The position numbers and the translations under genes were made by a program. A DNA stretch of 64,000 bases from Bradyrhizobium sp. SK17 (GTDB taxonomy: Bacteria > Pseudomonadota > Alphaproteobacteria > Rhizobiales > Xanthobacteraceae): contig NZ_CP025113.1 in assembly GCF_002831585.1 (NCBI RefSeq), positions 558,001 to 622,000 on the forward strand, given 5' to 3'. Shown here piece after piece: positions 18,040 through 26,466 of the stretch (position 1 is its first letter; each line of letters opens with the position of its first letter). The notes beneath the pieces are model-generated. The model saw only the letters and a program-made list of their open reading frames with translations. It was not told the origin of the DNA and ran no database searches.

Positions 18040-18243
18040 GGGCGCATACTCAAAAACATCGAAAACAACCCCATGCAAAGCAGCGGGCCACCGCCGGCCC
18101 CCCCGAAAGCGGCTTGACGCGTCGGGCAACTCAGGGGTATTTTCTATTATCCCGAAATAGTACAGCCGCCTCGATGTCGGGGCGAACCGGACGTCGGCGA
18201 CGATTTGTAAGTACGCGTCCTTAAGATGAGATGCTCAGGCGGA

Positions 18244-19839
18244 TCAAACCGACTTTAGCGGCCGGGACCTGGCCTGGCGTCGGTCACGTTTCGATTGCTT
18301 GGACTCATCAGGTCTGAGCTTTGCCGTCTTCGCCGAGCTCCGAAACACCTCTGCGAGCCGCCGCGTCGCAATGTCGGTTTCGGCGGCCGTCAAACCGGAG
18401 AATCCGAGCAGCAATCGTGGTTCAGCCGGCGCGCCGATGTGCATCGGTGACGTGGGGATCACGACGACGCCGCCATCGAGGGCAGCTCGTGCCAAGGCGC
18501 AATCGTCCCGCCAACTGCCGGTGCTGCGCGCCGTCAGATGAACGCCCTGCTCCGGAAGGAGTGCAACGAGGTGTTCCGACAGCCTCTCTTTGAGCAGATC
18601 GAAGAGGAGATCGCGTGAGGCGCGAGAGCTTTCGCGCAGACGCCGCAGGTGCGCAGGGAAGTAGCCTTCGCTGAGGAAGTCAGCCACGACCAGTTGGTGC
18701 AGCGGTGCCGGGAAGCGATCGACGATCGGTCGTACAGCTCGAAACGCGGCGACCAGATCGTCGGGTACGACGAGATAGCCGACCCGGAAGCCGGGCAGCA
18801 GCGCCTTGCTGAAAGACCCCGCGTAAATCACACAGCCGCCGGTATCCAATCCCTGTAGCGAGGCAATCGGGTGGCCTTCATAGCGAAACTCGCTGTCATA
18901 GTCGTCCTCGATGATCCAACTGCCTTGCCGCTGCGCGAAGGCCAGAAGTTGCAGCCGGCGCGTCAGCGGCAACGCCGAACCGGAGGGATATTGATGGGAC
19001 GGCGTGACGTAGATCACGACAGGCGCGAGGCCGTCCGACGATGCAAGCGTCTCGGTGATCATGCCCTTGGAGTCGACCGGCGCACCAACCAGCCGCGCAC
19101 CATTCAGGAGAAATGCCTGCCGCGCCGGAGGATAGCAGGGATTCTCGATCAAAGCGGTTTCGCCCGGAGACATCAGCACGCGAATGGCGAGATCGAGCGC
19201 CTGTTGCGTGCCCGACGTGATGAAAACCTGACGCGGGTCGCAGCGCACGCCTCTCGATGCGGTCAGATAGGCGGCGACTGCCTCGCGCAAAGCGGGCTCG
19301 CCTTGCGCATCGCGATAGCCGTCACTGGCATAGTCGATGTGGCGATGCGCGAGCCGCTTCAGGAGGACCGCGGTTCGCATATCATGAATGACCCGCCCGG
19401 TCGCGAAGGCTACCTGCCCGGGATGGGTTTCGAAGCTCATCGCCAATCGTGCCGCCGCAGAAATGCGACGCCTGCTGGCACTGGATCGGGCGTTGCGGGA
19501 GCTGTTGCCCTCGATTTTCGGCAACGGCAGATCGTCTGTGACATAGGTGCCAGATCCATGCTTTCCGATCGCATAGCCCTCTGCGATCAGCACGTCATAG
19601 GCTTCGGCGACGAGCCCTCGCGACAATGACCATTCGGCGGACGCCGTGCGTGTCGAAGGCAGGCGATCGCCCGCCCGCAGCGCGCCGCCGACGATCGCGT
19701 CCCGGAGCTGGAGATAGAGCTGCCGCACTGCTGGAACCGGCAGACTCGAGTCGATCGCAGGCCGGAAACCAGCCGCAGCACTCTCACGTCGCATCGCACG
19801 GCGCATCGGCAGTTTCGGGAAAGTGGCCCGCTCGGACAT
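18244..19839 (-). CDS. MocR-type PLP-dependent transcriptional regulator (GntR/aminotransferase fusion)
   Basis: The protein has about 531 residues. An N-terminal GntR winged helix (QLYLQLRDAIVGGALRAGDRLPSTR, ending GSGTYVTDD) is joined to a fold-type I aminotransferase domain with SGTQQALDLA, EDDYDSEFRY and the PLP lysine in AGSFSKALLPGFR. MocR regulators sense PLP-linked metabolites and usually activate a neighbouring gene. The divergent MFS transporter (start 19909) is the obvious target. I chose ATG 19839; a TTG at 19866 is possible. Candidate operator repeats lie at 19818-19892. Confidence 0.92.
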   Translation of the reverse strand: MSERATFPKLPMRRAMRRESAAAGFRPAIDSSLPVPAVRQLYLQLRDAIVGGALRAGDRLPSTRTASAEWSLSRGLVAEAYDVLIAEGYAIGKHGSGTYVTDDLPLPKIEGNSSRNARSSASRRRISAAARLAMSFETHPGQVAFATGRVIHDMRTAVLLKRLAHRHIDYASDGYRDAQGEPALREAVAAYLTASRGVRCDPRQVFITSGTQQALDLAIRVLMSPGETALIENPCYPPARQAFLLNGARLVGAPVDSKGMITETLASSDGLAPVVIYVTPSHQYPSGSALPLTRRLQLLAFAQRQGSWIIEDDYDSEFRYEGHPIASLQGLDTGGCVIYAGSFSKALLPGFRVGYLVVPDDLVAAFRAVRPIVDRFPAPLHQLVVADFLSEGYFPAHLRRLRESSRASRDLLFDLLKERLSEHLVALLPEQGVHLTARSTGSWRDDCALARAALDGGVVVIPTSPMHIGAPAEPRLLLGFSGLTAAETDIATRRLAEVFRSSAKTAKLRPDESKQSKRDRRQARSRPLKSV

Positions 19840-19892
19840 CAGGAAGTGGCCCTTTGAAAGAGCCAATGATTCAATAATATCAGGCCACTTTC
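19818..19892. promoter_or_regulatory. Repeated GGAAGTGGCC sites between mocR-type gene and MFS gene
   Basis: Three copies of a ten-base core: GAAAGTGGCC at 19819-19828, GGAAGTGGCC at 19842-19851 and its inverse GGCCACTTTC at 19883-19892. They cover the first codons of the regulator and the short gap to the MFS start. MocR-type proteins commonly bind direct or inverted repeats in this position, so these are good operator candidates, but binding is inferred only. No convincing -35/-10 pair was picked out. Confidence 0.55.
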
Positions 19893-19908
19893 AAGAGGGC
19901 CCGCGCAA

Positions 19909-21093
19909 ATGCCGAAATCATCCGCACAGTTCCTGTTTCTTGGCACCATGCTCGCCGCGGCCGGCTACGGCGCGACATTCCTGTTGTCGGCCTACTTCCG
20001 CGCAAACGGCGGCAGCGACCTCGACACCGGCACCACGCTTGGTGCCGCGATGATCGGAACCTTCGTCGGCGTGCCGCTTGTCGGCTGGTTCTCGGGACGT
20101 TTCGACGCCGCGCGCATGAGCGCGATCGCCGCATGCGCTGTCGGGTGTGGCTTCCTGCTGCTTGCCGCCAGCGCTGGCGGCACTCTGGCGATGTCTCTGA
20201 CGTCCGGTTTCCTGATCGGCCTGGGCTGGGGCATGTTCTATGTTGGCGCACCGATGTCGCTTTCGGAGCGCGTGACGGATCGCGATCGCGGCTTCTGGTT
20301 CACGCGCTTCGGCGCCTTCCAGATGGCCGGCATCGGGGGAGGCCCGCTCGTTCTCAACCTGGCGGTCGATCAGGCAGGGCTCTCCATCGCGGCAACTTTT
20401 CGGCTGGTTGGCATTGCCTGTCTGGTTGCGGGGCTGTCGCTCTGGATGTTCTCGACGATGGCCCCGGGCGCGCGGCGTTCATCGTCGCTCCGTTCCTGGG
20501 TCCGCCCGATCAGCGTCATTGCGCGAAGCCCATCCGTCCGTCCGATCCTGATGGTCGGGTTTGGCGCCTGCGCGTTTTCCGGCCTCTTGACCTTCCAATC
20601 GTCACTCGTCGCGGGGACATCGGCGAAGGCCTCAACCTTCTTTGCCGTCTATGCCATCACGGTGGTTGCTGCACGTCTGCTGTTTGCCCGTATCCTGGCA
20701 TCGCTGCCGCAGAGGCGGCTTGCAGAGGGGTTGCTGGTTTCGATGACGCTTGGTGTGGTGGCGATGTTCGGCGTCGGCATCCATCCGGCGTTTCAAATCC
20801 TGTCCGCAGTCCTCACCGGCATTGGGTATGGTCTGGTTTACACCGTCATCCAGACCTGGGCGGTTAACGACACAGACGCAAGATACCGCCACGCCGCACT
20901 CACCTGGTTCGTGCTGTCATACTTCATCGGCATCTTCGGATTTCCTGTCATCGGGGGATGGCTGCTGGTGAATCTGGGCCGCAACGCCTTTCTGGGCGCG
21001 CTGCTTGCCGCCGCACTGTCAGAGTTGGCGATCCTCTACAGCGGAAGCGAAAAGGCCAGCGGCGGGGTGCGGACAAACTCGACGACCGCCTGA
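19909..21093 (+). CDS. MFS transporter
   Basis: A 394-residue membrane protein with twelve predicted helices in the major facilitator pattern. It has a DDTG-like first loop region, GLGWGMFYVGAPMSLSERV in helix 4-5, and a second half with MVGFGACAFSGLLTFQSS. It probably exports or imports a small metabolite related to the divergent MocR-type regulator. Codons are slightly less GC-biased than in neighbouring genes, as is also true of the regulator, which may suggest that the pair was acquired together. Substrate unknown. Confidence 0.88.
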   Translation: MPKSSAQFLFLGTMLAAAGYGATFLLSAYFRANGGSDLDTGTTLGAAMIGTFVGVPLVGWFSGRFDAARMSAIAACAVGCGFLLLAASAGGTLAMSLTSGFLIGLGWGMFYVGAPMSLSERVTDRDRGFWFTRFGAFQMAGIGGGPLVLNLAVDQAGLSIAATFRLVGIACLVAGLSLWMFSTMAPGARRSSSLRSWVRPISVIARSPSVRPILMVGFGACAFSGLLTFQSSLVAGTSAKASTFFAVYAITVVAARLLFARILASLPQRRLAEGLLVSMTLGVVAMFGVGIHPAFQILSAVLTGIGYGLVYTVIQTWAVNDTDARYRHAALTWFVLSYFIGIFGFPVIGGWLLVNLGRNAFLGALLAAALSELAILYSGSEKASGGVRTNSTTA

Positions 21094-21168
21094 TCCGTCA
21101 CCACGCTCGATTCAGGTCAATTCCGGGCATGGCGTTGTTTTCGACATTGGGCAACGCGCCCGGTGTCC

Positions 21169-21516
21169 CTACTCCGCCTCCGCGCTCGCGAAGCGGACGC
21201 CGAACGTGTCGGCGTTGGCCTCGCCCCAGTCGTACAGCGCTTGCAGCATCGGCTTTAGCATCTCGCCGCGCTTGGTCAGGCAGTAGCGCGAGGAGCCGCC
21301 GCCGCGCTCCTGCTTGACGAAGCCTGAATTGCAGAGATCGCGCAGGCGCTCGGTCAGGACCTTGTCGCTGAGCTGCGGGATGTCGTGGCGCAACTCGCCA
21401 TAGCGCATCGGGCGGAGCTTCAGCCGGCTCAAGATCACGGTCTTCCATTTGCCGCTGAGCTGATCGATCGAGAACTCGACCGGGCAACCATATTTGCGCT
21501 TGGTCTTGCGGATCAT
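21169..21516 (-). CDS. HxlR family winged-helix transcriptional regulator
   Basis: A 115-residue protein: MIRKTKRKYGCPVEF, with the HxlR-type cysteine, then the DNA-binding segment KWKTVILSRLKLRPMRYGEL, HDIPQLSDKVLTERLRDLC and the wing SRYCLTKRGE. The family often responds to redox or electrophile stress through the N-terminal Cys. ATG 21516 has a strong GGGAGAAGGTG site upstream, so the longer frame to 21579 is not needed. It diverges from the CDGSH/globin fusion gene 104 nt away and is the natural candidate to regulate it. Confidence 0.9.
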   Translation of the reverse strand: MIRKTKRKYGCPVEFSIDQLSGKWKTVILSRLKLRPMRYGELRHDIPQLSDKVLTERLRDLCNSGFVKQERGGGSSRYCLTKRGEMLKPMLQALYDWGEANADTFGVRFASAEAE

Positions 21517-21620
21517 CACCTTCTCCCGCGGCACTTTCCATCTGGTTCGTTGAGCGCTGCCATCGATCCATCTAAGCACGCTTCACACGGGTTGGGCGAG
21601 CTTAGGGATCATTGCAAGGC

Positions 21621-23069
21621 ATGACAGACAGCAGCTCCGCCCGAGGCCCACACGACGAGCAACAGCCGCGCAAACGCATCATCGTCAGACGCAACGGCCC
21701 TTACGAACCCGAGCCCGGCATTGCGATCGTCGACCATCTCGGTGTGCCTGTTGCAACCGAGGCGCCGGCGCGGCTGTGCCGCTGCGGCCAATCGCGGACA
21801 AAACCGTTCTGCGACGACAGCCACGCCGCGCGCGGCTTCACCGACGCCAAGGATGCGCGGCGGGTGCCCGACAAGCTCGATGTCTATGCCGGACAGCAGG
21901 CCCATGTGTTCGACAATCGAGGCAGCTGCGCGCATTCCGGCTTCTGCACCGACCGGCTCAATTCCGTGTTTCACGTCGGCGAGGAGCCCTTCGTCGCGCC
22001 GAGCGGCGCACGCCTCGATGACCTCATCAATGCGGTGCGCCGATGCCCATCGGGCGCGCTCGGCATCGGCATCGGCCCGGCGCGCGAGGCCAATTTGTCG
22101 GATGTCAGCCGGCCGCCGCAGATCGAAGTGTCGAAGGACGGCCCCTATCGCGTCACCGGTGATGTCGAACTGATCGATGAGGACGGTGCGCCGATCGCAC
22201 GAAACGCCGGTGCGTCGCGGGAGCATGCCAGCCTGTGCCGCTGCGGCGCGTCGCTGAACAAGCCGTTTTGCAGCGGCATGCACTGGAACGTGGCGTTTCA
22301 TGATCCCGTTCCCGATCCGATGCGCGAGCCGACGCTGTTCGAATGGGCCGGCGGCTATCCGGCGCTGCTCGACATGACGCGGATCTTCTACAGCCGCTAC
22401 GTGCCGGAGGATCCCTTGCTCGGCCCGCTGTTCGCGGAGATGTCGCCGGATCATCCCGAACGGGTCGCGGCCTGGCTCAGCGAGGTGTTCGGCGGGCCGC
22501 GCTTCTACACCGAACGCTATGGCGGCTATCGGCGGATGGTGTCGCAACATATCGGCAAGGAGATCAGGCCGGAGCAGCGCGCGCTGTGGGCGACCTACAT
22601 GGTGCAGAGTGCCGACGACGCCGGGCTGCCGTCCGATCCGGAATTCCGCGCCGCCTTCGTCGCCTATATCGAATGGGGTTCGCGGATCGCGGTGGAGAAT
22701 TCCGGCGCCGGCGCGAAGCCGCCGCCGAACATGCCGGTGCCGCGCTGGTGGTGGGTCTGCAACGCGACGCCCGCCGCGCGGCCGCCCGCCATCGCGGACG
22801 ATGCGCAGGACACGAACGACATCAGCGTCACGCTGCCCGGCCCCGGTGAGACCGTGCGATTCGAACCGCACATCCGGCCGCTATTCCGGCCGATGGACCG
22901 CAATTCGATGCTGTTCGCCTTCGACCTCTGGAACGAGGCCGACGTGACGCGGCACGCTCCGCAGATCCTCGCGCGCCTCGAGGCCGGCACGATGCCGTGC
23001 GACGGCGCGTGGCCGGCCGAGCGGATCGCCCTGTTCGCACGCTGGGCCGAAGCGATTGCGCCGAGGTGA
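21621..23069 (+). CDS. Multidomain iron protein: two CDGSH domains, a 4Fe-4S-like domain and a truncated haemoglobin
   Basis: A 482-residue fusion. CDGSH domain 1 has C53, C55, C64, H68 (a 2Fe-2S ligand set). A divergent ferredoxin-like segment has C103, C109 and C142 (GSCAHSGFC, RRCP). CDGSH domain 2 has C206, C208, C217, H221. A truncated-haemoglobin domain spans about 235-360, with Tyr257 as likely B10 and His310 (MVSQHIG) as the proximal ligand. The C terminus (about 408-478) is a small all-helical domain with FAFDLWNEADV and MPCDGAWP that I do not recognise. The arrangement suggests redox sensing or NO/O2 chemistry. The divergent HxlR gene suggests redox control. I found no signal peptide. 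Confidence 0.85.
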   Translation: MTDSSSARGPHDEQQPRKRIIVRRNGPYEPEPGIAIVDHLGVPVATEAPARLCRCGQSRTKPFCDDSHAARGFTDAKDARRVPDKLDVYAGQQAHVFDNRGSCAHSGFCTDRLNSVFHVGEEPFVAPSGARLDDLINAVRRCPSGALGIGIGPAREANLSDVSRPPQIEVSKDGPYRVTGDVELIDEDGAPIARNAGASREHASLCRCGASLNKPFCSGMHWNVAFHDPVPDPMREPTLFEWAGGYPALLDMTRIFYSRYVPEDPLLGPLFAEMSPDHPERVAAWLSEVFGGPRFYTERYGGYRRMVSQHIGKEIRPEQRALWATYMVQSADDAGLPSDPEFRAAFVAYIEWGSRIAVENSGAGAKPPPNMPVPRWWWVCNATPAARPPAIADDAQDTNDISVTLPGPGETVRFEPHIRPLFRPMDRNSMLFAFDLWNEADVTRHAPQILARLEAGTMPCDGAWPAERIALFARWAEAIAPR

Positions 23070-23175
23070 CCTCGGTGCAATTGGGGCGATTTCCGTGAGC
23101 CGTGCTGCAAATTGCGCAGTGGCGGCGGGCGCGCCGGCAGGCTAGAGAGTTTCCGCCATTCAAGTGGAGACCCAA

Positions 23176-23526
23176 ATGAGCATTCAGCGTTTCGAAACCG
23201 GCCCGCGCATGAGCCAGGCCGTGGTGCACGGCAACACCGTCTATCTGGCCGGCGTCGTCGCTGGCAAGGCCGCCGGCGGCAGCGTCACCGACCAGACCAA
23301 GGACATCCTGTCGATCATCGACGGCCACCTCGCCAAGGCCGGCACCGACAAGTCGAAGCTGCTCAGCGCGACCATCTACATCACCGACATGAAGACGTTC
23401 CCGGAGATGAACGCGGTGTGGGACCAGTGGGTCTCCCAGGGCAACACCCCGGCCCGCGCCACCGTCGAGGCCAAGCTCGCGGCGCCGCAGTACAATGTCG
23501 AGATCATGGTTGTCGCGGCGAAGTAA
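23176..23526 (+). CDS. RidA/YjgF family protein
   Basis: A 116-residue protein with the RidA fold signature: VVHGNTVYLAG start, QTKDILSIIDGHLAKAG, ATIYITDMKTFPEMN, and GNTPARATVEAKLAAP with the substrate-binding arginine. RidA proteins hydrolyse reactive enamine/imine intermediates such as 2-aminoacrylate; relatives without the exact active site do other deaminations. ATG 23176 has GGAGA upstream. The gene is followed by a hairpin and then a strong terminator at 23606-23646, so it is probably monocistronic. Confidence 0.9.
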   Translation: MSIQRFETGPRMSQAVVHGNTVYLAGVVAGKAAGGSVTDQTKDILSIIDGHLAKAGTDKSKLLSATIYITDMKTFPEMNAVWDQWVSQGNTPARATVEAKLAAPQYNVEIMVVAAK

Positions 23527-23531
23527 GAGCG

Positions 23532-23557
23532 TTCACCTCTCCCTTGGGAGAGGTGAA
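23532..23557 (+). terminator. Perfect 12-bp hairpin just after ridA-like gene
   Basis: TTCACCTCTCCC pairs perfectly with GGGAGAGGTGAA across a two-base loop, six nt after the stop. There is no T-run. It resembles a mini-copy of the family A repeat arm (also at 35236-35266), so it may be an mRNA end structure rather than the terminator proper. Confidence 0.5.
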
Positions 23558-23605
23558 TCGAGAGCGCGCCGAGCCGAGTGAACCAAAACTCATCCCGCTC
23601 TGCAG

Positions 23606-23646
23606 AATGGCGCGGCGGCCACAGGCCACCGCGCCATTTTCTTTTT
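23606..23646. terminator. Rho-independent terminator between convergent genes
   Basis: A 15-bp stem with one mismatch (AATGGCGCGG arm at 23606, complementary arm ending 23638) is followed by TTTTCTTTTT, giving a good intrinsic terminator on the plus strand for the RidA-like gene. It lies just before the 3' end of the leftward oxygenase and may partly serve both. Confidence 0.75.
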
Positions 23647-23656
23647 GCCACTGTGT

Positions 23657-24724
23657 CTATGCGGCGCGCGCCGTGCCCTTCTCCGCATCGAGCCTGCGCG
23701 CAAACAACCAGCGGAAGTAGGTCAGCGGCGCGTCGGCGCCGATCGCCAGCAACTGATAATCCGGATCGGCGTCGAGCACCTTCTGCTGCGCCTCGATGAA
23801 GTCCTTGTCCTCGTTGAAGGCCTCCTCCAGGGAGTACCGCAGCGACAGCGCGATGTTCGGGTCGCCGATATCGAAATCGTGCAGATAGTTCCAGAAGAAG
23901 TGCGTCGAGGAGCGCGTCTCCGGCGTCATGAACTGCGCGTTGCGGTATTGCCGCGTGCCCGGAACCTGGACGCCCTTCTCCGCGCCCTGCCCGGCCGGCG
24001 CGAACATGGTATCGAGCGTGAAGATACCTGGCACGATCATGCGGCCGACATTGCGGCGATCGACCATGTCGTCCCGGTTGGAGATCACCTTCTTGTGGTA
24101 GGGCGGCGCATCGGCGCCCATGTGCCAGCGCTCGACGCGGAAACCGTCGTCCAGCTTCTCGATCGCGACCGGCTTGGTCTTGTAGGCATATTCCTCCGAA
24201 CCGCCCAGCGTGTTGGTGTGCACGAAAGCGAGATGCGCGAAATCGCTGAGATTGTCGACGATCAGGAGCCAGTTGGCCTTGTAGTGCATGTAGCCCGGCA
24301 GGCCGCGCCATGTGGGATCTTCCAGCGGCGGATAGTCGAGGATCAGCTTCGGATCGGCCTTCTCGGGATCGCCGGTCCAGATGAAGATCATGTTGTAGCG
24401 CTCGACCACGGGATAGCTGCGCACGCCGAGCTTGGCGGGGATCGCGTCCTGGCCGGGGATCTGGATGCACTTGCCGTCGGCCGCGAACTTCATGCCGTGA
24501 TACATGCACCTGATGTCATCGCCCTCGACCCGGCCCATCGAGAGCGGCGCGGCGCGATGGCAGCAACGGTCGTCGAGCGCGACCACCTTTCCGCTGGCGC
24601 CGCGATAGATCACGATCGGCCGCTCCAGGATGGTGCGCGCCAGCTTTTTGCCGTCGATCAGCTCGTGATTCAGCGCCGCCACGTACCAGGCGTTGCGCAG
24701 GAAAATTCCGTCGTCGTCAGCCAA
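23657..24724 (-). CDS. Rieske aromatic ring-hydroxylating oxygenase (vanillate demethylase VanA-like)
   Basis: A 355-residue oxygenase subunit. The Rieske 2Fe-2S ligands are C54, H56 (CCH), C73 and H76 (CMYH). The mononuclear iron site follows in the NLSDFAHLAFVH segment. It is in the size range of VanA-type O-demethylases, which work with a separate reductase; none is adjacent. I placed the start at a TTG (24724) because it has a strong GGGAGGG site upstream and the upstream in-frame codons look non-coding. It diverges from a LysR gene, which probably controls it in response to an aromatic acid. Confidence 0.88.
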   Translation of the reverse strand: MADDDGIFLRNAWYVAALNHELIDGKKLARTILERPIVIYRGASGKVVALDDRCCHRAAPLSMGRVEGDDIRCMYHGMKFAADGKCIQIPGQDAIPAKLGVRSYPVVERYNMIFIWTGDPEKADPKLILDYPPLEDPTWRGLPGYMHYKANWLLIVDNLSDFAHLAFVHTNTLGGSEEYAYKTKPVAIEKLDDGFRVERWHMGADAPPYHKKVISNRDDMVDRRNVGRMIVPGIFTLDTMFAPAGQGAEKGVQVPGTRQYRNAQFMTPETRSSTHFFWNYLHDFDIGDPNIALSLRYSLEEAFNEDKDFIEAQQKVLDADPDYQLLAIGADAPLTYFRWLFARRLDAEKGTARAA

Positions 24725-24830
24725 TTCACCCTCCCGATGCAATATTGCTTGCAACGAGGTTAGGGGATTGCAGCCGTCGGGATAATCCGATTTGGCTGGA
24801 CACACTGTACCGGTGGATGGACAATCGGCC

Positions 24831-25739
24831 ATGGAGTGGCGTGACTGGGAGCTGTTTTGCGAGGTTGTCGAGCATGGCGGCTTCACCGCGGCCGCGCGCG
24901 TGCTCGGGCACCCCAAATCGAGCCTGAGTGCTGCGGTGCAACGGCTCGAGGCCAATCTCGGGCTGCGGCTGATCGAGCGGACCACGCGGCATCTGCGGCT
25001 GACCGATTCCGGCGAGACGATCTATCGCAAGGTCCGCCCGCTGTTCGCCGCGCTGCACGACACCCACAGCGAGGCGCTGGCGATGTCGAGCGCGGTCGCC
25101 GGCACCCTGCGCATCAAGGCGCCGTACGAATTCGGCGCGCATCACGCCGGGCCGGTCGCCTGCGCGGTGATGGGCCGCTATCCGGAGCTCGCGATCCGGA
25201 TCGATGTCGAGCACGACATCGTCAACCCGATCGCGGAGAATTACGACATCGTGTTCGCGATGCTGGAAGCGCCGCTGCCGTCGGCCGGCATCGTGATCCG
25301 CCGCGTCTTCACGCTGGAGCGCGGCCTGTTCGCAGCGCCGGCGCTGCTCGAGACATCAGGCGAGCCGCGCACGCTGGACGAGTTGAGGAAGCTGCCGCTG
25401 CTGACCGGCCCGAGCGATCCGCCATGGGCGATCACCGCGCCCGGCGGCGCGGTCGAGCATCTCTCGGTCGATCGCGCACGGCTCACCTCTTCGAACGCCC
25501 ATGTCCGCCTGCAAGCCGCGCTCGCCGGCCATGGCGTGCTGCGGGTCACCGCGAGCTACACCCGCGCCGCGGTCGCGGCCGGCCAGTTGCGGCGGCTGTT
25601 GCCGGACCACGCCTGCGAGCCGCTCAACGTGCACGCGCTGCTGCCCGCTCGGCAATTTGTCCCGGCCAAGGTGCGCTGCTTCCTCGATGCGATGGAAGCG
25701 CATGCGCGCGGCGATCCCGAGGCCTACATCAAGCCATAG
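24831..25739 (+). CDS. LysR family transcriptional regulator
   Basis: A 302-residue LysR-type regulator with the N-terminal winged helix (WELFCEVVEHGGFTAAARVLGHPKSSLS, recognition helix about residues 30-46) and a periplasmic-binding-like effector domain. The ATG at 24831 gives the standard family start. It diverges from the Rieske oxygenase with a 106-nt gap, the classical LysR/target layout, so control of that oxygenase is likely. The effector is not known. Confidence 0.92.
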   Translation: MEWRDWELFCEVVEHGGFTAAARVLGHPKSSLSAAVQRLEANLGLRLIERTTRHLRLTDSGETIYRKVRPLFAALHDTHSEALAMSSAVAGTLRIKAPYEFGAHHAGPVACAVMGRYPELAIRIDVEHDIVNPIAENYDIVFAMLEAPLPSAGIVIRRVFTLERGLFAAPALLETSGEPRTLDELRKLPLLTGPSDPPWAITAPGGAVEHLSVDRARLTSSNAHVRLQAALAGHGVLRVTASYTRAAVAAGQLRRLLPDHACEPLNVHALLPARQFVPAKVRCFLDAMEAHARGDPEAYIKP

Positions 25740-25845
25740 CCCGCACCCCCGTCACGCGCGCGATGACGTCAGAGGTAATCGATCGACGCCCGCAAACCTT
25801 CGATAGTCCGGACAGCCGCACAGTCCGGCACATCAGGAGAGCACC

Positions 25846-26208
25846 ATGACCGATCATGCCACCGTCGCCCGCAACTACATCGCACTCTGGAACGAGCGAA
25901 CGCCGAGCCGCCGCCGCGAGATGCTGAGCGCAAACTGGACCAGTGACGCCCGCTATGTCGATCCGCTGATGGCCGGCGACGGCCATGAGGGCGTCGACGC
26001 GCTGATCGCGGGCGTGCAGCAGAAGTTTCCGGACTTCACCTTCAAGCTGATCGGCGAGCCGAACGGCTTCGGCGACCATGTCCGCTTCTCCTGGGGCCTC
26101 GGACCCGACGGCGTCGACAGCCCGATCAAGGGCACCGACTTCGCCATGCTGAAGGACGGCCGGATCAGGAGCATCACCGGCTTCCTCGACCAGGTGCCGG
26201 GGGCTTAA
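25846..26208 (+). CDS. SnoaL/NTF2-like family protein
   Basis: A 120-residue protein with the NTF2-like fold: NYIALWNERTPSRRREML, DARYVDPLMAGDGHEGVDALIAGV, KLIGEPNGFGDHVRFSWGLG. The family includes polyketide cyclases, ketosteroid-isomerase-like enzymes and proteins without catalysis. The ATG has an AGGAGAGCACC site. It follows the LysR gene by about 100 nt and may be independent. No substrate is predicted. Confidence 0.85.
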   Translation: MTDHATVARNYIALWNERTPSRRREMLSANWTSDARYVDPLMAGDGHEGVDALIAGVQQKFPDFTFKLIGEPNGFGDHVRFSWGLGPDGVDSPIKGTDFAMLKDGRIRSITGFLDQVPGA

Positions 26209-26216
26209 CCGGTTCC

Positions 26217-26377
26217 GTCATTCCGGGGCGACGCGTAGCGTCGAGCCCGGAATCCATCGGGCAACTTCCACCCTCGTCATTCCGGGGCTCGCGAAGCGAG
26301 AGCCCGGAATCCATCGGGCCACAGAGCCTGCGGCGAAAGGATTCCGGGCTCGACGCTACGCGTCGCCCGGAATGACG
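26217..26377. repeat. Intergenic palindromic repeat, family B
   Basis: The outer arms CGTCATTCCGGGGCGACGCG and its complement near 26352-26377 pair over the whole element, and a second inner hairpin (GGGGCTCGCGAAGCGAGAGC) sits at about 26284. The same family occurs at 51869-51971. It lies downstream of the NTF2-like gene and before the LuxR-type gene. Confidence 0.75.
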
Positions 26378-26466
26378 ACGGGGGTTTGAGACCCAGGGCA
26401 ATAGCGCCAACGGCTTCCACGCCCGCGATCCCGCTGCTAGTCTTCCCGAAACACAGGGAGGACACC

